Shown here: positions 1 to 10,968 of the stretch, piece by piece
How the letters are laid out: each line of letters begins with the position of its first letter
How positions within the stretch are numbered: position 1 is the stretch's first letter
Source: Symsagittifera roscoffensis
Taxonomy: Eukaryota; Xenacoelomorpha; Acoela; Convolutidae
Direction of reading: 5' to 3'
DNA: 64,000 nt
Assembly (NCBI RefSeq): GCF_963678635.1
Contig: NC_087062.1
Coordinates: 30,526,833 to 30,590,832 of the forward strand
Translations under genes and position numbers: made by a program
The notes under the pieces: model-generated
The model's input: only the letters and a program-made list of their open reading frames with translations
Told to the model about the DNA's origin: nothing
Database searches by the model: none

Positions 1-326
1 GAATGAAAAGAGGAACACGGGAAAATAACCCCGTGTATTGTTCCCCTTTCTGATAATCTAAATAGGTGAAAAAGATCCGCATAAATGCTATAGAATTACC
101 TATAAAAGCGGAACAGATTAATTGTTCATTGCGGGCAGTCACATTGCTGAAATCTGATTGGATAATACCTGTCTGCTTATTAATGGGAGCAAGGCCAAAT
201 TGTTCCAATAAAAATTGTTTATTTAACGCAAATATTGGCAAATATCCGAAACGGAAATTAAACCAGCGGAACAAAACAAATTTGTCGTAATTTGATTTTT
301 TGATAATTTGTTTCATTTTTTGTATT

Positions 327-340
327 GATTATTTTCTCAG
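327..340 (+). other. possible 3' splice acceptor upstream of the mesothelin-like start codon
   Basis: A T-rich tract ending in TTTTCTCAG closes at 340, 27 bases before the ATG at 368. It could be the acceptor of an intron in the 5' UTR, or a trans-splice acceptor, so that only the coding exon of this gene lies here. Bases 1-326 hold a short hairpin (ACACGGG at 15-21 pairing with CCCGTGT at 30-36) and nothing else I recognise. Confidence 0.3.
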
Positions 341-367
341 TTTCTGTTATCTCTGTAACACGATACA

Positions 368-3300
368 ATGCGTGATATCCTTACATTTTTTTCGCTTTAC
401 TTTATATTGCTCTCAGTTTTAATCTGTTGTCAACTGATTGCAGAGGCGAATGGCGCTGGTGATTATGTCAGTTTCGATCGGTTCACGAAAACCGAAAAGT
501 TGTCGGAGAGTGAGAAAAGAGCGATTAAAAGTGAGGTGAAGGATGAGTTGTTTAATGCTAAGTTCCCTCTAAAATACAAAGACATTTACATCGGTCACCT
601 TTCTGGAGACCTCAAAGCTCCTGTGCCAGGCAGCTTCTCAAATCTGCTGCTGTTTAATTTCCCTGATGATGTCTTACAAAGCTTACCCAAGGATTACTTC
701 GTTTCGCTGTTCGTTAACCCAGGAGTTTATCCCCAACAAAGAGTCCGACTTCTGGATGCTGCCTCTCGAAAAAGTCCCAATGTCTACGGAAGCAACTTCT
801 TGGGAGAGTTGATTAAAGAAGCCAAAGTCAAAACTAATATTGACGCCGATAGTCGAATCTGGAGTTCGAGAGTCACACTGGAAGAGGTTCTGTTTCTCAT
901 GTTTGATCCTCGAGAGAGATTTCTGGGCAGTTTTCCTAGCCTGTCTAGGACTGAGCATCAGCAGATGGTCGAAGGAATATCATATCGCTGGATGGGCAGT
1001 CTCAATTTCAATAAAGAAGCTATGCAGGCCTGGGGAAGCGTGGCAAGGTCAGAATTTTGGACGAGGAATCAGTTCATGTGTGATTTAATGCTGTCCTCCT
1101 GGTTTCCACAAGTATCTCAGATTGAATACATTAGGGCAGAGAACCTGGCAAAACTTCTACCATGCATGACGCCGGATATCATTCGAGAACTCAGGCGCCG
1201 GCAAAACAGGCGTATTGGACATAGGAATTCCGTCAACAATTTTAAACCGATGATGGAAGGGTACGCTGCTTCACCCGAAACAGCACCTAGAAACAGAATG
1301 ACGAAACAGGAACTAATCAATACTTTCATCGAGCTGTCAGTCTTTGCGAAAGATGAGGATTTTTTCAGACAAGTATCAGGGCTGTTGCCATATATGGGTA
1401 TCACCGTTTTCCACAACAATCTCTACCACACAAAGAGAGAAAAGGGAATTGCTCGGCTAGTGGCGAACTTCACGAAGAATTTTGCGCTGATCGAGAATCT
1501 CGAATATGATTTGAGAAGAACGAACTCTATGCCAAGCAGAAGAGTGGATCACACGTATGTGTCTGCGTTGCCGAATATTTGGTCCAGTGAAGAGATTTGC
1601 GAGAGTCTGAGAGCGATCAAACAGGGCTCAGAAGCAGAACTGACTTCAGTGATTCAACACATCTCAGACTTCAACGACAATTTGATGTTGGCTAAAAAGA
1701 TGGAAATTCTCTTCTGTTATTTGAAGTTAACGAAGAAAAACATTGTGCATATAAGTGCAGCTGTACAAATCAGATCTCTAATCAAAGGAGCTAAATTGCC
1801 TGAGCTGCCGACTCTGAGGATCTCGGAACACCCAGAGCATGTCGAGTTTTTGCAGAACAACGAAGCAAACCTCACTCCCCTTCAGAGATACCATTTTCTG
1901 GAGCAAGAACAGTCCAACAAACTAACAGCCGGAGCACTTCTTTCTTTGGGGGAACATTACTTGTCGGATTTCGGAATTTTTCGATTAGATAATCCGAACT
2001 TGCTGACTGATATTGGCTTCCGTTATAGTCAAAAAGAGGGATTAGTTAACCTCAACCCAGTAGACCACAAGACTATCACAGGTAACAGTGCTTTCAAACT
2101 GCTTATTCTGGATAGGATCGGAGATGATTTGCGATTGGGACCCGAAATCGCAAGGAGGCACAATTTTGCTAGCTCATTTGCTCCCAGTCATTTGGAAAAA
2201 ATTCGAGATTCAGAATTTTTTGACGTTGTTGAGCTCCTGGATAAAAGTTCACTATCGGAAGAAGTTTTAATAGAATTGGCCGACAAGACAAAAATTTGGA
2301 AACAAAAATACATATCTACAAACACAGCTCAAAATTTTTCACTTATCGACTTGGAGTTTTCCGAAATTGAGGCTCTTGGAGGATACGTTTTGAAGCATTT
2401 CAAAGTGAGAGAGTTTGAGAGACTTCGTTTCGACCATGTGAAATGTAACACAATTTTTGGTTTTATTGGAGAAAGCGTCAAACCGACCACAATTCTCGAT
2501 TTCGCCTTGAAGGCAAAGTTGGAAGTCTTGGTATCATTTTATGTGAATGAATGTATCGGTGAGCCGAAGTTACTGAAAGACGAAATGCAAATGCCTACGA
2601 TTTGGCAAAAAGATCTGGTAGTTCTTGGGTCTCTTGCGTGTTTTCTCAATCGAAATATTTATTCAGTAGATGAGAATGCTTTGACGAAGAACTTGTATCG
2701 TTTCGCCGATTGTTTGTTAACACATGAACAAGGCATCCACATGCATAACAAACTTTCAACTATTTTTGAAAATGGAAATCATGAGTTAGATGTTGTGGAG
2801 CTGCTGAAAGTGTTGGGTCCAAATATATGTCTGGTTTTCACGCCCAGTGAACTAGAACAAGTCTTTTTCGAGAACAGAATTGAAAACATCTCCGCTGCAA
2901 TTCCATCGAAATGGATCCACTTCTTCGAAGCAATAGCTACTGTTGCTGCTATTCAGAACCCGCTCATTTTGCCTACACGTAACCAAGACGTAGAGTTATG
3001 TGGCAAAGTTTTGATGGAAAACAGCTTGAAAGTCCTCACTCTTGGTCTGAGACTGTCCTTTGAAGACTTCGAGGAATTCAGAATCATCGAAGAGGTCACG
3101 TGTTCTCGACTGCGCCATCTGGGACATGGGATTGCGTACATTTCACCCGAAGTATTTGATAAACTATCGGCTGTAGAAGTGCAAAGATGCCTGGAATATT
3201 TCACGCATAATCCTCACACGACAGAACAGCAATTGAGAGTATTAGAAAGTCGTCTGCAGGTAGACGAAAAGCTGAACAGCGAGTTCGATTTCTCAGATTC

Positions 3301-4204
3301 ACAAACCAATTTCTTTAAAATTCAGAAGCTAGGAAGTTTATATCGCTCTTTCATTGAACCAATTAAGATCGGATGTAATCTCAGTCTCGACGTCATCTCA
3401 GTCTTGGGAAAATTAGACAATTTAGAAATGGATCAGATGAGCACACTCTTCGAATGCGCGAAGCTTGAAATCACGGACAAGAACGGTTTTCTGAGCATAA
3501 ATGGCATTAAAATGGCTGGAAACTTACTATGCGGTGCAAGCATGAACGGTCTTAAAATTATGATGAGCAGAGACGTCGCTCTTTCGACACTTTCTGACTT
3601 GAGCTGGAATCTAAAGAAATGCTCTCGAGAAAAGCTGAATATCGTTTTTGACAAAATAGAAGACAGCATTACTAAATGGAAACCATCAATGATTTACACG
3701 GCTGGGATTATTTTGGCTGGAATTCCAGTTGGAGAAATAGGACACTTGACCAGGTCTCAAATTGAGTTCATCCATCCCGAAGTTTTCACTAGAATGTCAT
3801 CGGAGCAATTCACAGCTCTGCTGCGAATCCCCAATATATTCTCATTTTTGGGACACCGCCAACTGTTGGAGCTGAACAGAGTTTATTTAGGAGAAAGAAA
3901 TAACGATAAATCTTTGCTCATCGAAATGAGTTTGTTCGGACACGATTCGATTCTTATTGATAGAATTAATTCAAACACAATGCGTCCTAAATTAAAAGGC
4001 TATTTGTCCAGCTCAGCGGAGAAACGGAAAGAAAAAAGTGATCTAAATGGTGGCGCTCAAACAGAATCATCCGACGAGGCACTGGTATCGGAAAAAGTTG
4101 AAAAAAGTCAGTTTGTCTATGTTATCATAAACTCATCCGTAAAGACTCAGTGGGCTGAACTTTTGATAATTGTTGTTAATATTTGCAGATTGTGCTTTTA
4201 CTAA
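368..4204 (+). CDS. mesothelin/stereocilin/otoancorin-like protein, 1278 aa, single exon
   Basis: The frame is open for 1278 codons with no intron. The N-terminus is a hydrophobic secretion signal (about residues 1-27, FFSLYFILLSVLICC then AEANGAG). The body is a long run of leucine-rich helical repeats without transmembrane segments. Motifs typical of the mesothelin/stereocilin superfamily are visible near residues 917-945 (LGHGIAYISPEVFDKL, then a VEVQRCLEYF helix), around 1050-1080 (LLCGASMNGLKI), and near 1127-1152 (LTRSQIEFIHPEVF then MSSEQFTAL). A charged linker (about 1218-1245) precedes a C-terminal hydrophobic tail ending LLIIVVNICRLCFY, which resembles a GPI-anchor signal. Family members are superhelical extracellular proteins, such as those anchoring gels in the vertebrate inner ear. 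The start was chosen because it gives the signal peptide. The family call is by motif only; the function here is unknown. Confidence 0.75.
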   Translation: MRDILTFFSLYFILLSVLICCQLIAEANGAGDYVSFDRFTKTEKLSESEKRAIKSEVKDELFNAKFPLKYKDIYIGHLSGDLKAPVPGSFSNLLLFNFPDDVLQSLPKDYFVSLFVNPGVYPQQRVRLLDAASRKSPNVYGSNFLGELIKEAKVKTNIDADSRIWSSRVTLEEVLFLMFDPRERFLGSFPSLSRTEHQQMVEGISYRWMGSLNFNKEAMQAWGSVARSEFWTRNQFMCDLMLSSWFPQVSQIEYIRAENLAKLLPCMTPDIIRELRRRQNRRIGHRNSVNNFKPMMEGYAASPETAPRNRMTKQELINTFIELSVFAKDEDFFRQVSGLLPYMGITVFHNNLYHTKREKGIARLVANFTKNFALIENLEYDLRRTNSMPSRRVDHTYVSALPNIWSSEEICESLRAIKQGSEAELTSVIQHISDFNDNLMLAKKMEILFCYLKLTKKNIVHISAAVQIRSLIKGAKLPELPTLRISEHPEHVEFLQNNEANLTPLQRYHFLEQEQSNKLTAGALLSLGEHYLSDFGIFRLDNPNLLTDIGFRYSQKEGLVNLNPVDHKTITGNSAFKLLILDRIGDDLRLGPEIARRHNFASSFAPSHLEKIRDSEFFDVVELLDKSSLSEEVLIELADKTKIWKQKYISTNTAQNFSLIDLEFSEIEALGGYVLKHFKVREFERLRFDHVKCNTIFGFIGESVKPTTILDFALKAKLEVLVSFYVNECIGEPKLLKDEMQMPTIWQKDLVVLGSLACFLNRNIYSVDENALTKNLYRFADCLLTHEQGIHMHNKLSTIFENGNHELDVVELLKVLGPNICLVFTPSELEQVFFENRIENISAAIPSKWIHFFEAIATVAAIQNPLILPTRNQDVELCGKVLMENSLKVLTLGLRLSFEDFEEFRIIEEVTCSRLRHLGHGIAYISPEVFDKLSAVEVQRCLEYFTHNPHTTEQQLRVLESRLQVDEKLNSEFDFSDSQTNFFKIQKLGSLYRSFIEPIKIGCNLSLDVISVLGKLDNLEMDQMSTLFECAKLEITDKNGFLSINGIKMAGNLLCGASMNGLKIMMSRDVALSTLSDLSWNLKKCSREKLNIVFDKIEDSITKWKPSMIYTAGIILAGIPVGEIGHLTRSQIEFIHPEVFTRMSSEQFTALLRIPNIFSFLGHRQLLELNRVYLGERNNDKSLLIEMSLFGHDSILIDRINSNTMRPKLKGYLSSSAEKRKEKSDLNGGAQTESSDEALVSEKVEKSQFVYVIINSSVKTQWAELLIIVVNICRLCFY

Positions 4205-4346
4205 TAGTAGATTTAAATTCCAAATTTTTATTTATGTTATTTCATTGTGCTCCTCACAATTTCGTTCAATTTAAGTGAATTCAAGATAATGCATGGGTGA
4301 TCTGGTAGCAATGGAATATATTAAGGGCAGGCGCGGACATTAAGGG
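4205..4346. other. 3' flank of the mesothelin-like gene and duplicated MITE insertion site
   Basis: AT-rich sequence without a canonical AATAAA. At 4320-4338 and again from 4339 the same 19 bases occur in tandem (ATTAAGGG followed by CAGGCGCGGAC). The target site plus the first bases of the MITE end are therefore present twice. Confidence 0.5.
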
Positions 4347-4654
4347 CAGGCGCGGATCTAGGAATTTCTCGAGGAGGGGTGGATTTTCAAAAACCACTCT
4401 TCTAAACCACTATAAAGAGAGTTTTTAGGCTTTTTTTTGGAAAATTTTGACCAAAAAATTGCATTTTTCGGCGCGCGCTCCCCCTTAAAATTAGTATATA
4501 CTGGCGTCGAAGGCGCCTGTAGAAAAATTTTCAGTGTCCGTCACCAAAAATGGATATCTCAAAATAGTACGAAGGGGGATCCTTCGGGTCGGCAGGGTGT
4601 CGAATCCGTGAGGGGGGGGGGGGGAGCATGCGCCCCCACCTTAACCCGCTACTG
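4347..4654. mobile_element. non-autonomous hAT-type MITE (copy 1, 308 bp) with 8-bp TSD
   Basis: Starts CAGGCGCGGATCTAGG and ends with a degenerate inverted counterpart (AACCCGCTACTG). It is flanked by ATTAAGGG at 4339-4346 and at 4655-4662, an 8-bp target duplication typical of hAT insertion. The interior shares the G-rich tract, the GGCGCC-type palindrome and the 'caaaaattgcattttt' section with the copies at 17774, 29066 and 63370. No transposase is encoded; the open frame across it is incidental. Confidence 0.8.
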
Positions 4655-4662
4655 ATTAAGGG

Positions 4663-5459
4663 TATCTTCTGCAGTTTCGAAAAAAGTGGTCTTCAAAGTT
4701 GACATTGACTTTGTCGCTTAATCTTTTTTTTTTCCAACTTTTTTTAATAAGTGAAGAACAGTTATATGAATTTTTTTTCCTGTGCATAAACCGACGCTTA
4801 TGCTAGTGATCAAAAATCAATACGCTGCGTAATCTTGGCGCTGATTCTAATTCAACGTGTAGTTGGAAATTTACGTATTTATTCTGAAAACTTACTTCCA
4901 CAAGCGTAGTCTGCGTCTGTCAAGTGACCCTCCTTAACGTTTTATTCACAGCAGATGTGCTTGTTGTTATTGTTCTGTTTTTTCGTGTACTTTTCCTCGT
5001 TCAGATAGCGAACAAAGCGTCCTTTGTTGCGGCTGGAATCGCAAATGCAACTGAAAGGCTGTTGAGTTTTCTATGCACTCACAATGGAATGAATATTTCA
5101 ACATCGTCTCTCTATGCCTCTGCATAGTTGATTACATCACCTGCAAACAGCGAGAGATTTTCACGACTTTTCAGCATAGTTGATTGTTTGGCTCAATTTG
5201 ACACTTCAGTTAACGAGAGGCAATTTTTAACTACTTTTATGTTTTACGCAGCAGATAAATTAGCGAGCTGGTGAAAATTGGAATAAGACCCAGCGTTTGA
5301 CAAAGTTACAAAAATGTTAATTGTTTCTTTACTCAATTAACTATTCTTAACTGTGTTGATTTTGAAAGTGTTCAATTTGATCAATAACCAGCTATTAAGT
5401 ACAGCAAATACTAAGTATATTAACACTAACTATTGTATTACAAATAACACTTTAGCTTC
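4663..5459. other. intergenic, nothing recognised
   Basis: AT-rich DNA with homopolymer runs. The open frame at 4924-5127 begins at a non-ATG codon, is short, and has no recognisable motif. I see no gene, RNA or repeat here. Confidence 0.5.
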
Positions 5460-5461
5460 AA

Positions 5462-5545
5462 GGTATCATGGATCTGTAGCGTAGAGGTAGGGAAGGAGAC
5501 TCGCAACAAAATAAGAGGGTTCGACCCTGGGCAGGTAGGATGTTT
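5462..5545 (+). repeat. tRNA-derived SINE head or decayed tRNA
   Basis: An A-box-like TAGCGTAGAGGTAGGG is followed about 40 bases later by a B-box-like GGGTTCGACCCTGG. A proper acceptor stem cannot be formed, so it is not an intact tRNA. The element at 11.96 kb has the same layout (GGCGTAGAGGTAGG, then a GAGTCCC-type B box), which favours a SINE family over a lone tRNA pseudogene. Confidence 0.45.
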
Positions 5546-6356
5546 TTAATGAATTTTTTCGTTGATGGGATTGTTCTCAAATTTTGAAAGTTTAAAGTTT
5601 TTGAAAAAGCTATCAGTTGGTTTCCAGTCTCCTTGAGTTCCATGACTTATTTTCGATTTTTCAAGTTCAATTTTCGACTAATTTGCCAACTGACAAAATT
5701 ATCCTCTCCAGCAACAAAATTGCATATAGCGCAAACAAATTTAATTGACGTATAATCGCAAACGTGATTTTTTAAAAAATTTCTAGAATGGCCAGAAAGA
5801 ATTAATTTTAGATTTCGATTTTTTTAAAAGTTTTGAAAACGCAGATTGAATAATGATTTGTTTTCCTCAAGTTTGCTTAGCTCATAAAAATTGTCAAAAA
5901 AATAAAACGCTTTAGTTTAAAAAAAACTTAAAGCCACGTTTTTGCCTATTTTTGAAAACTAAAAATGTTCTACAAATAATGTTATATTTCTTGTCTTCCT
6001 TAATTTTATTAACGCTTTTCAAGAAGCAGTCAATTAGTTATTTTTCTACTGATTATCGACTAATTTTTGCTTTTATTCAAATAAATATTATAATCTATCA
6101 ACATAAATGGAACCGATTTCAAAAACTGCTACTTTGAATTTTTTTTATTAGCAAATCAAAATACAACAGCATCGTAGTTCTTTACCTTTTTGGCCAGACT
6201 TTTCTGTACCCTTGAGATCAGCAAGGGTTTCGCAATTGGGTACTAGACTTCTTTGCGCTACTAACTTTCTCGCATTTTTAAGAAAACCAGCCTGTTTAAA
6301 AGCTGCAGTTCTGTGGATATAGCTACTAAAGTGGTTCTGGGTTTAGAGCTGAGATA
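5546..6356. other. intergenic, nothing recognised
   Basis: AT-rich DNA with no gene-like frame, RNA or clear repeat by eye. Confidence 0.5.
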
Positions 6357-6604
6357 AATCTATTATATATTTAAATGCGGGCTTCACTATCTCGCCATGT
6401 TTAAGCTTTTTCAACGTATTATTTTTGCATGTTTAAGCTATATCGTATATTGCAATGGTTAAGAATTTTTTCGATTTTCCAATCTATTATATATTTAAAT
6501 GCGGGCTTCACTATCTCGCCATGTTTAAGCTTTTTCAACGTATTATTTTTGCATGTTTAAGCTATATCGTATATTGCAATGGTTAAGAATTTTTTCGATT
6601 TTCC
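6357..6604. repeat. perfect tandem duplication, 2 x 124 bp
   Basis: The 124-bp stretch beginning AATCTATTATATATTTAAAT at 6357 recurs at 6481 without visible differences, ending GATTTTCC at 6480 and again near 6604. Internally it also contains two related gcatgtttaagct segments. The identity implies a recent event or an assembly artefact. Confidence 0.9.
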
Positions 6605-6616
6605 AATTTGATTTTA

Positions 6617-8690
6617 GTGGTTATTTTACCGAGTTTAAATTAAGCAGCCCAATATCGAATTAGGGGTTGCAAATTTGGCCTCCAATTTTGAATGCCCGAA
6701 TCATTTTAGATAAGACGATTTTTAAGAGTTTTCAAAAATTTCCAGAAATTTCAAAAAACAAAATATTTACAAAACTTGAAGTTCCCAACCCTGTAGTTGG
6801 GTGCTATCGGAGTACTCTAAGGAGTTACAAATCTTGCCTCCAAATATGACTGTTCAAATCCTTGTAGTTTTCGAGATATGACGTTTTTTGTGATTTTTTC
6901 AAAAATTTTCACAAAATTTATTAATTTTTTTTTCGCAAAATCTGAAATTCCCAACCCTGTAGCTGGGTCCTGTCAGAGTAATCTCAAAGATTGAGGATCT
7001 TGCCTCCAAATATGACTGCTCAATTCTTTGTAGTTTTCGAGATATGACATTTTTGTGATTTTTTCAAAATTTTTCAGAAAATTATATTATGATTAGTTTT
7101 TAAAAATCTGAAATTCCCAGCCCTGTAGTTAGCTCTGTCGGAGTACTCTCAAAGATTGCGAATATCGCCTCCAAGTATGACTGCTCAATTCTTTGTAGTT
7201 TTTGAGATATGACGTTTTTTGCGATTTTTTCAAAATTTTTCAGAAAACTTGAATTTTTTTTCTTAAAAAATCTGAAATTCGCAACCCTGTAGTTAGGTCC
7301 TGTCAGAGTACTCTCAAGGATTGCGGATCTTGCCTCCAAATATGACTGCTCAATTCTTTGTAGTTTTCGAGATATGACGTTTTTTGTGAGTTTTTCAAAG
7401 TTTTTCAGAAAACTTAGATTATTATTAGTTTTTAAAAATCTGAAATTCCCAAACCTGTAGTTAGGTCCTGTCGGAGTACTGTCAAAGATTTCGAATCTGG
7501 CCTTCAAGTATGACTGCTCAATTCTTTGTAGTTTTCGAGATATGTTTTTTGTGATTTTTTTCAAAAATTTTCAGAAAAGTTAAATTATTTCTATTCTTTA
7601 AAAATCTGAAATTCCCAACCCTGTAGTTAGGTCATGTCAGAGTACTCTCAAGGATTGCGAATCTTGCCTCCAAATATGACTGCTCAATTCGTTGTAGTTT
7701 TCGAGATATGACGTTTTGTGTGATTTTTTTCAAAACTTTTCAGAAAACTTAAATTATTTCTATTCTTTAAAAATCTGAAATTCCCAACCCTGTAGTTAGG
7801 TCCTGTCAGAGTACTCTCAAGGATTGCGAATCTTGCCTCCAAATATGACTGCTCAATTCTTTGTAGTTTTCGAGATATGTTTTTTGTGATTTTTTTCAAA
7901 AATTTTCAGAAAACGTAAATTATTTCTATTCTTTAAAAATCTGAAATTCCCAACTCTGTAGTTAGGTCCTGTCAAAGTACTCTCAAGGATTGCAAATCTT
8001 GCCTCCAAATATCACTGCTCAATTTTTTGTAGTTTTCGAGATGTGACGTTTGTTGGGATTTTTTCAAAATTTTCAGAAAGTTGAAAAGAATTATTTTTCA
8101 AAGTTTGAAGTTCCCAACTCTATAGTTCAGTGTTGTCAGGGTACTCTAAAGAGTTGCAAATCTTGCCACATGCGACTGCTAATCGCGACTGCTCAAATGC
8201 TTTTAGTTTCCGAGATGTGACGTTTTTCGATTTTTTCAAAATTTCTCAAAGAACTTATCTACAAAGAAATTCTACTAATTCTAATTCTACTAATTAGAAA
8301 ATTTGAAACTACTAAATTGATGAAGATACAACCTTATTGTCAGCGTACACCCAGGCGTCTCAATTCTTGCCTCTTAATATGAATGCTCAAATCCTTTTAG
8401 TTTCCGAGATAAGACGTTTTTTTTTCAATTTTTTTTTCGGGAATCTTAGGTTTAAAAATATTCACAAAATTTTGGATTCCTTACCCTATAGTAGGGTGCT
8501 CTCAGGGACTCTCAGTGGTTGCAAATCTGGCTTCCAAATTTCTCCAGAGGCCCATTAAGTTTTCGAGATGACGCTTTTAAAATGGGAATTTAAAAAAATT
8601 AAAAGTTCGAAATTACCAACCCTGTAATTGGGTGCAGTCAGAGTACACTAAAAGTTTGCAGATGTTGTTTCCAATATATGCGGTTTTTCA
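6617..8690. repeat. satellite-like tandem array, ~165-bp unit
   Basis: The anchor ttcccaaccctgtag recurs near 6782, 6948, 7115, 7278, 7446, 7612, 7783, 7948, 8111, 8476 and 8611, mostly 163-171 bases apart. Each unit continues with a gtcagagtactctcaagga-type segment, cttgcctccaaatatgactg and gtagttttcgagatatgacg. A degenerate unit lies near 8290-8420. Units diverge towards both ends. The minus-strand frames in this array (7100-7564 and 7684-7899) are open only because the unit is poor in stops, and I do not treat them as genes. Confidence 0.9.
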
Positions 8691-9272
8691 TGAATTGTCG
8701 AAAAATTTCGAAGCACCGAAGGTGCGTTAATTGCTAGTTATGATTATAAACTTGATTTAGCCTCGTCTTGTTGTTGTTTTCACAATTTTGGTCGGCTCAC
8801 TTGACGGGTGTTTTTTCAACTAATTTTGTGCACGAGGAGCGCAGTGTCTTGTTACGGTACCCTTTCAATCCAACCTAATCCGCAAACAAATGTGCTCATT
8901 TAATTGATGGGAATTTTGCATTTTTAGAAGTAGTTTATATTTGGTGCCTAGCATTGTAATTTTGTATCTTGTTTAATGGTGGGCTTACTTTTATTTAAAA
9001 AAGTTGATTCTCTGAAATTGTTTGGGTAATAGTTTAGTTTTAGAGTTGACTTTGTAAACTCTTTTGCTTTTGCTTTTTCTAAACACTTTTCAACATGTAC
9101 TATCTTTACATGAAAAAAATAGTACCAACGGAAAAGCTGGCTAAGAAAACGCCCGAATTTTGGACTGCTGATCATTTCTCTGAAAACATTTTATTTTCTC
9201 AAAAATTGCCCCGCCGAAAACCTGAGATTAGAAGTCCAATCGCAGAAACAAAATTTTTGGACTCCTCGCGGC
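7583..9272. repeat. 1.69-kb tandem duplication, copy 1
   Basis: Contains the last satellite units plus about 580 bases of non-satellite DNA (8690-9272), including a short hairpin GCACCGAAGGTGC near 8715. It is repeated from 9273 with an offset of 1687-1690 bases and only scattered differences. Confidence 0.9.
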
Positions 9273-10968
9273 AATTATTTCTCTTTAAAAATCTGAAATT
9301 CCCAACCCTGTAGTTAGGTCATGTCAGAGTACTCTCAAGGATTGCGAATCTTGCCTCCAAATATGACTGCTCAATTCGTTGTAGTTTTCGAGATATGACG
9401 TTTTGTGTGATTTTTTTCAAAACTTTTCAGAAAACTTAAATTATTTCTGTTCTTTAAAAATCTGAAATTCCCAACCCTGTAGTTAGGTCCTGTCAGAGTA
9501 CTCTCAAGGATTGCGAATCTTGCCTCCAAATATGACTGCTCAATTCTTTGTAGTTTTCGAGATATGTTTTTTGTGATTTTTTTCAAAAATTTTCAGAAAA
9601 CGTAAATTATTTCTATTCTTTAAAAATCTGAAATTCCCAACCCTGTAGTTAGGTCCTGTCAAAGTACTCTCAAGGATTGCAAATCTTGCCTCCAAATATC
9701 ACTGCTCAATTTTTTGTAGTTTTCGAGATGTGACGTTTTTTGGGATTTTTTCAAAATTTTCAGAAAGTTGAAAAGAATTATTTTTCAAAGTTTGAAGTTC
9801 CCAACTCTATAGTTCAGTGTTGTCAGGGTACTCTAAAGAGTTGCAAATCTTGCCACATGCGACTGCTAATCGCGACTGCTCAAATGCTTTTAGTTTCTGA
9901 GATGTGACGTTTTTCGATTTTTTCAAAATTTCTCAAAGAACTTATCTACCAAGAAATTCTACTAACTCTAATTCTACTAATTAGAAAATTTGAAACTACT
10001 AACTTGATGAAGATACAACCTTATTGTCAGCGTACACCCAGGCGTCTCAATTCTTGCCTCTTAATATGAATGCTCAAATCCTTTTAGTTTCCGAGATAAG
10101 ACGTTTTTTTTTTTTCAATTTTTTTTTCGGGAATCTTAGGTTTAAAAAAATTCACAAAATTTTGGATTCCTTACCCTATAGTAGGGTGCTCTCAGGGACT
10201 CTCAGTGGTTGCAAACCTGGCTTCCAAATTTCTCCAGAGGCCCATTAAGTTTTCGAGATGACGCTTTTAAAATGGGAATTTAAAAAAATTAAAAGTTCGA
10301 AATTACCAACCCTGTAATTGGGTGCAGTCAGAGTACACTAAAAGTTTGCAGATGTTGTTTCCAATATATGCTGTTTTTCATGAATTGTCGAAAAATTTCG
10401 AAGCACCGAAGGTGCGTTAATTGCTAGTTATATTTATTAACTTGATTTAGTCTCGTCTTCTTGTTGTTTTCACAATTTTGGTCGGCTCACTTGACGGGTG
10501 TTTTTTAAACTAATTTTGTGCACGAGGAGCGCAGTGTCTTGTTACGGTACCCTTTCAATCCAACCTAATCCGCAAACAAATGTGCTCATTTAATTGATGG
10601 GAATTTTGCATTTTTAGAAGTAGTTTATATTTGGTGCCTAGCATTGTAATTTTGTATCTTGTTTAATGGTGGGCTTACTTTTATTTAAAAAAGTTGATTC
10701 TTTGAAATTGTTTGGGTAATAGTTTATTTTTAGAGTTGACTTTGTAAACTCTTTTGCTTTTGCTTTTTCTAAACACTTTTCAATATGTACTATCTTTACA
10801 TTAAAAAAATAGTACCAACGGAAAAGCTGGCTAAGAAAACGCCCGAATTTTGGACTGCTGATCATTTCTCTGAAAACATTTTATTTTCTCAAAAATTGCC
10901 CCGCCGAAAACCTGAGATTAGAAGTCCAATCGCAGAAACAAAATTTTTGGACTCCCCGCGGCAATTAT
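9273..10968. repeat. 1.69-kb tandem duplication, copy 2
   Basis: Begins aattatttctctttaaaa, matching 7583, and ends at gcaattat (10961-10968), where copy 1 ends with the same letters before running into copy 2. The shared aattat suggests a microhomology-mediated or unequal-exchange junction. Confidence 0.9.

Noticed and set aside
66-290. 74-codon open frame before the mesothelin-like gene
   Set aside because: Starts at a non-ATG codon, has no motif and lies in likely promoter, UTR or intron sequence.
4437-4655. Plus-strand frame across the first MITE
   Set aside because: Lies within a non-autonomous element; similar frames in the other copies are not conserved.
5462-5545. Functional tRNA gene
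   Set aside because: A- and B-box-like parts are present but the acceptor and T stems do not pair; treated as a SINE or pseudo-tRNA.
7100-7899. Minus-strand frames in the satellite (up to 154 codons)
   Set aside because: They repeat with the satellite unit and its duplication; their openness follows from a stop-poor unit, and no domain is present.
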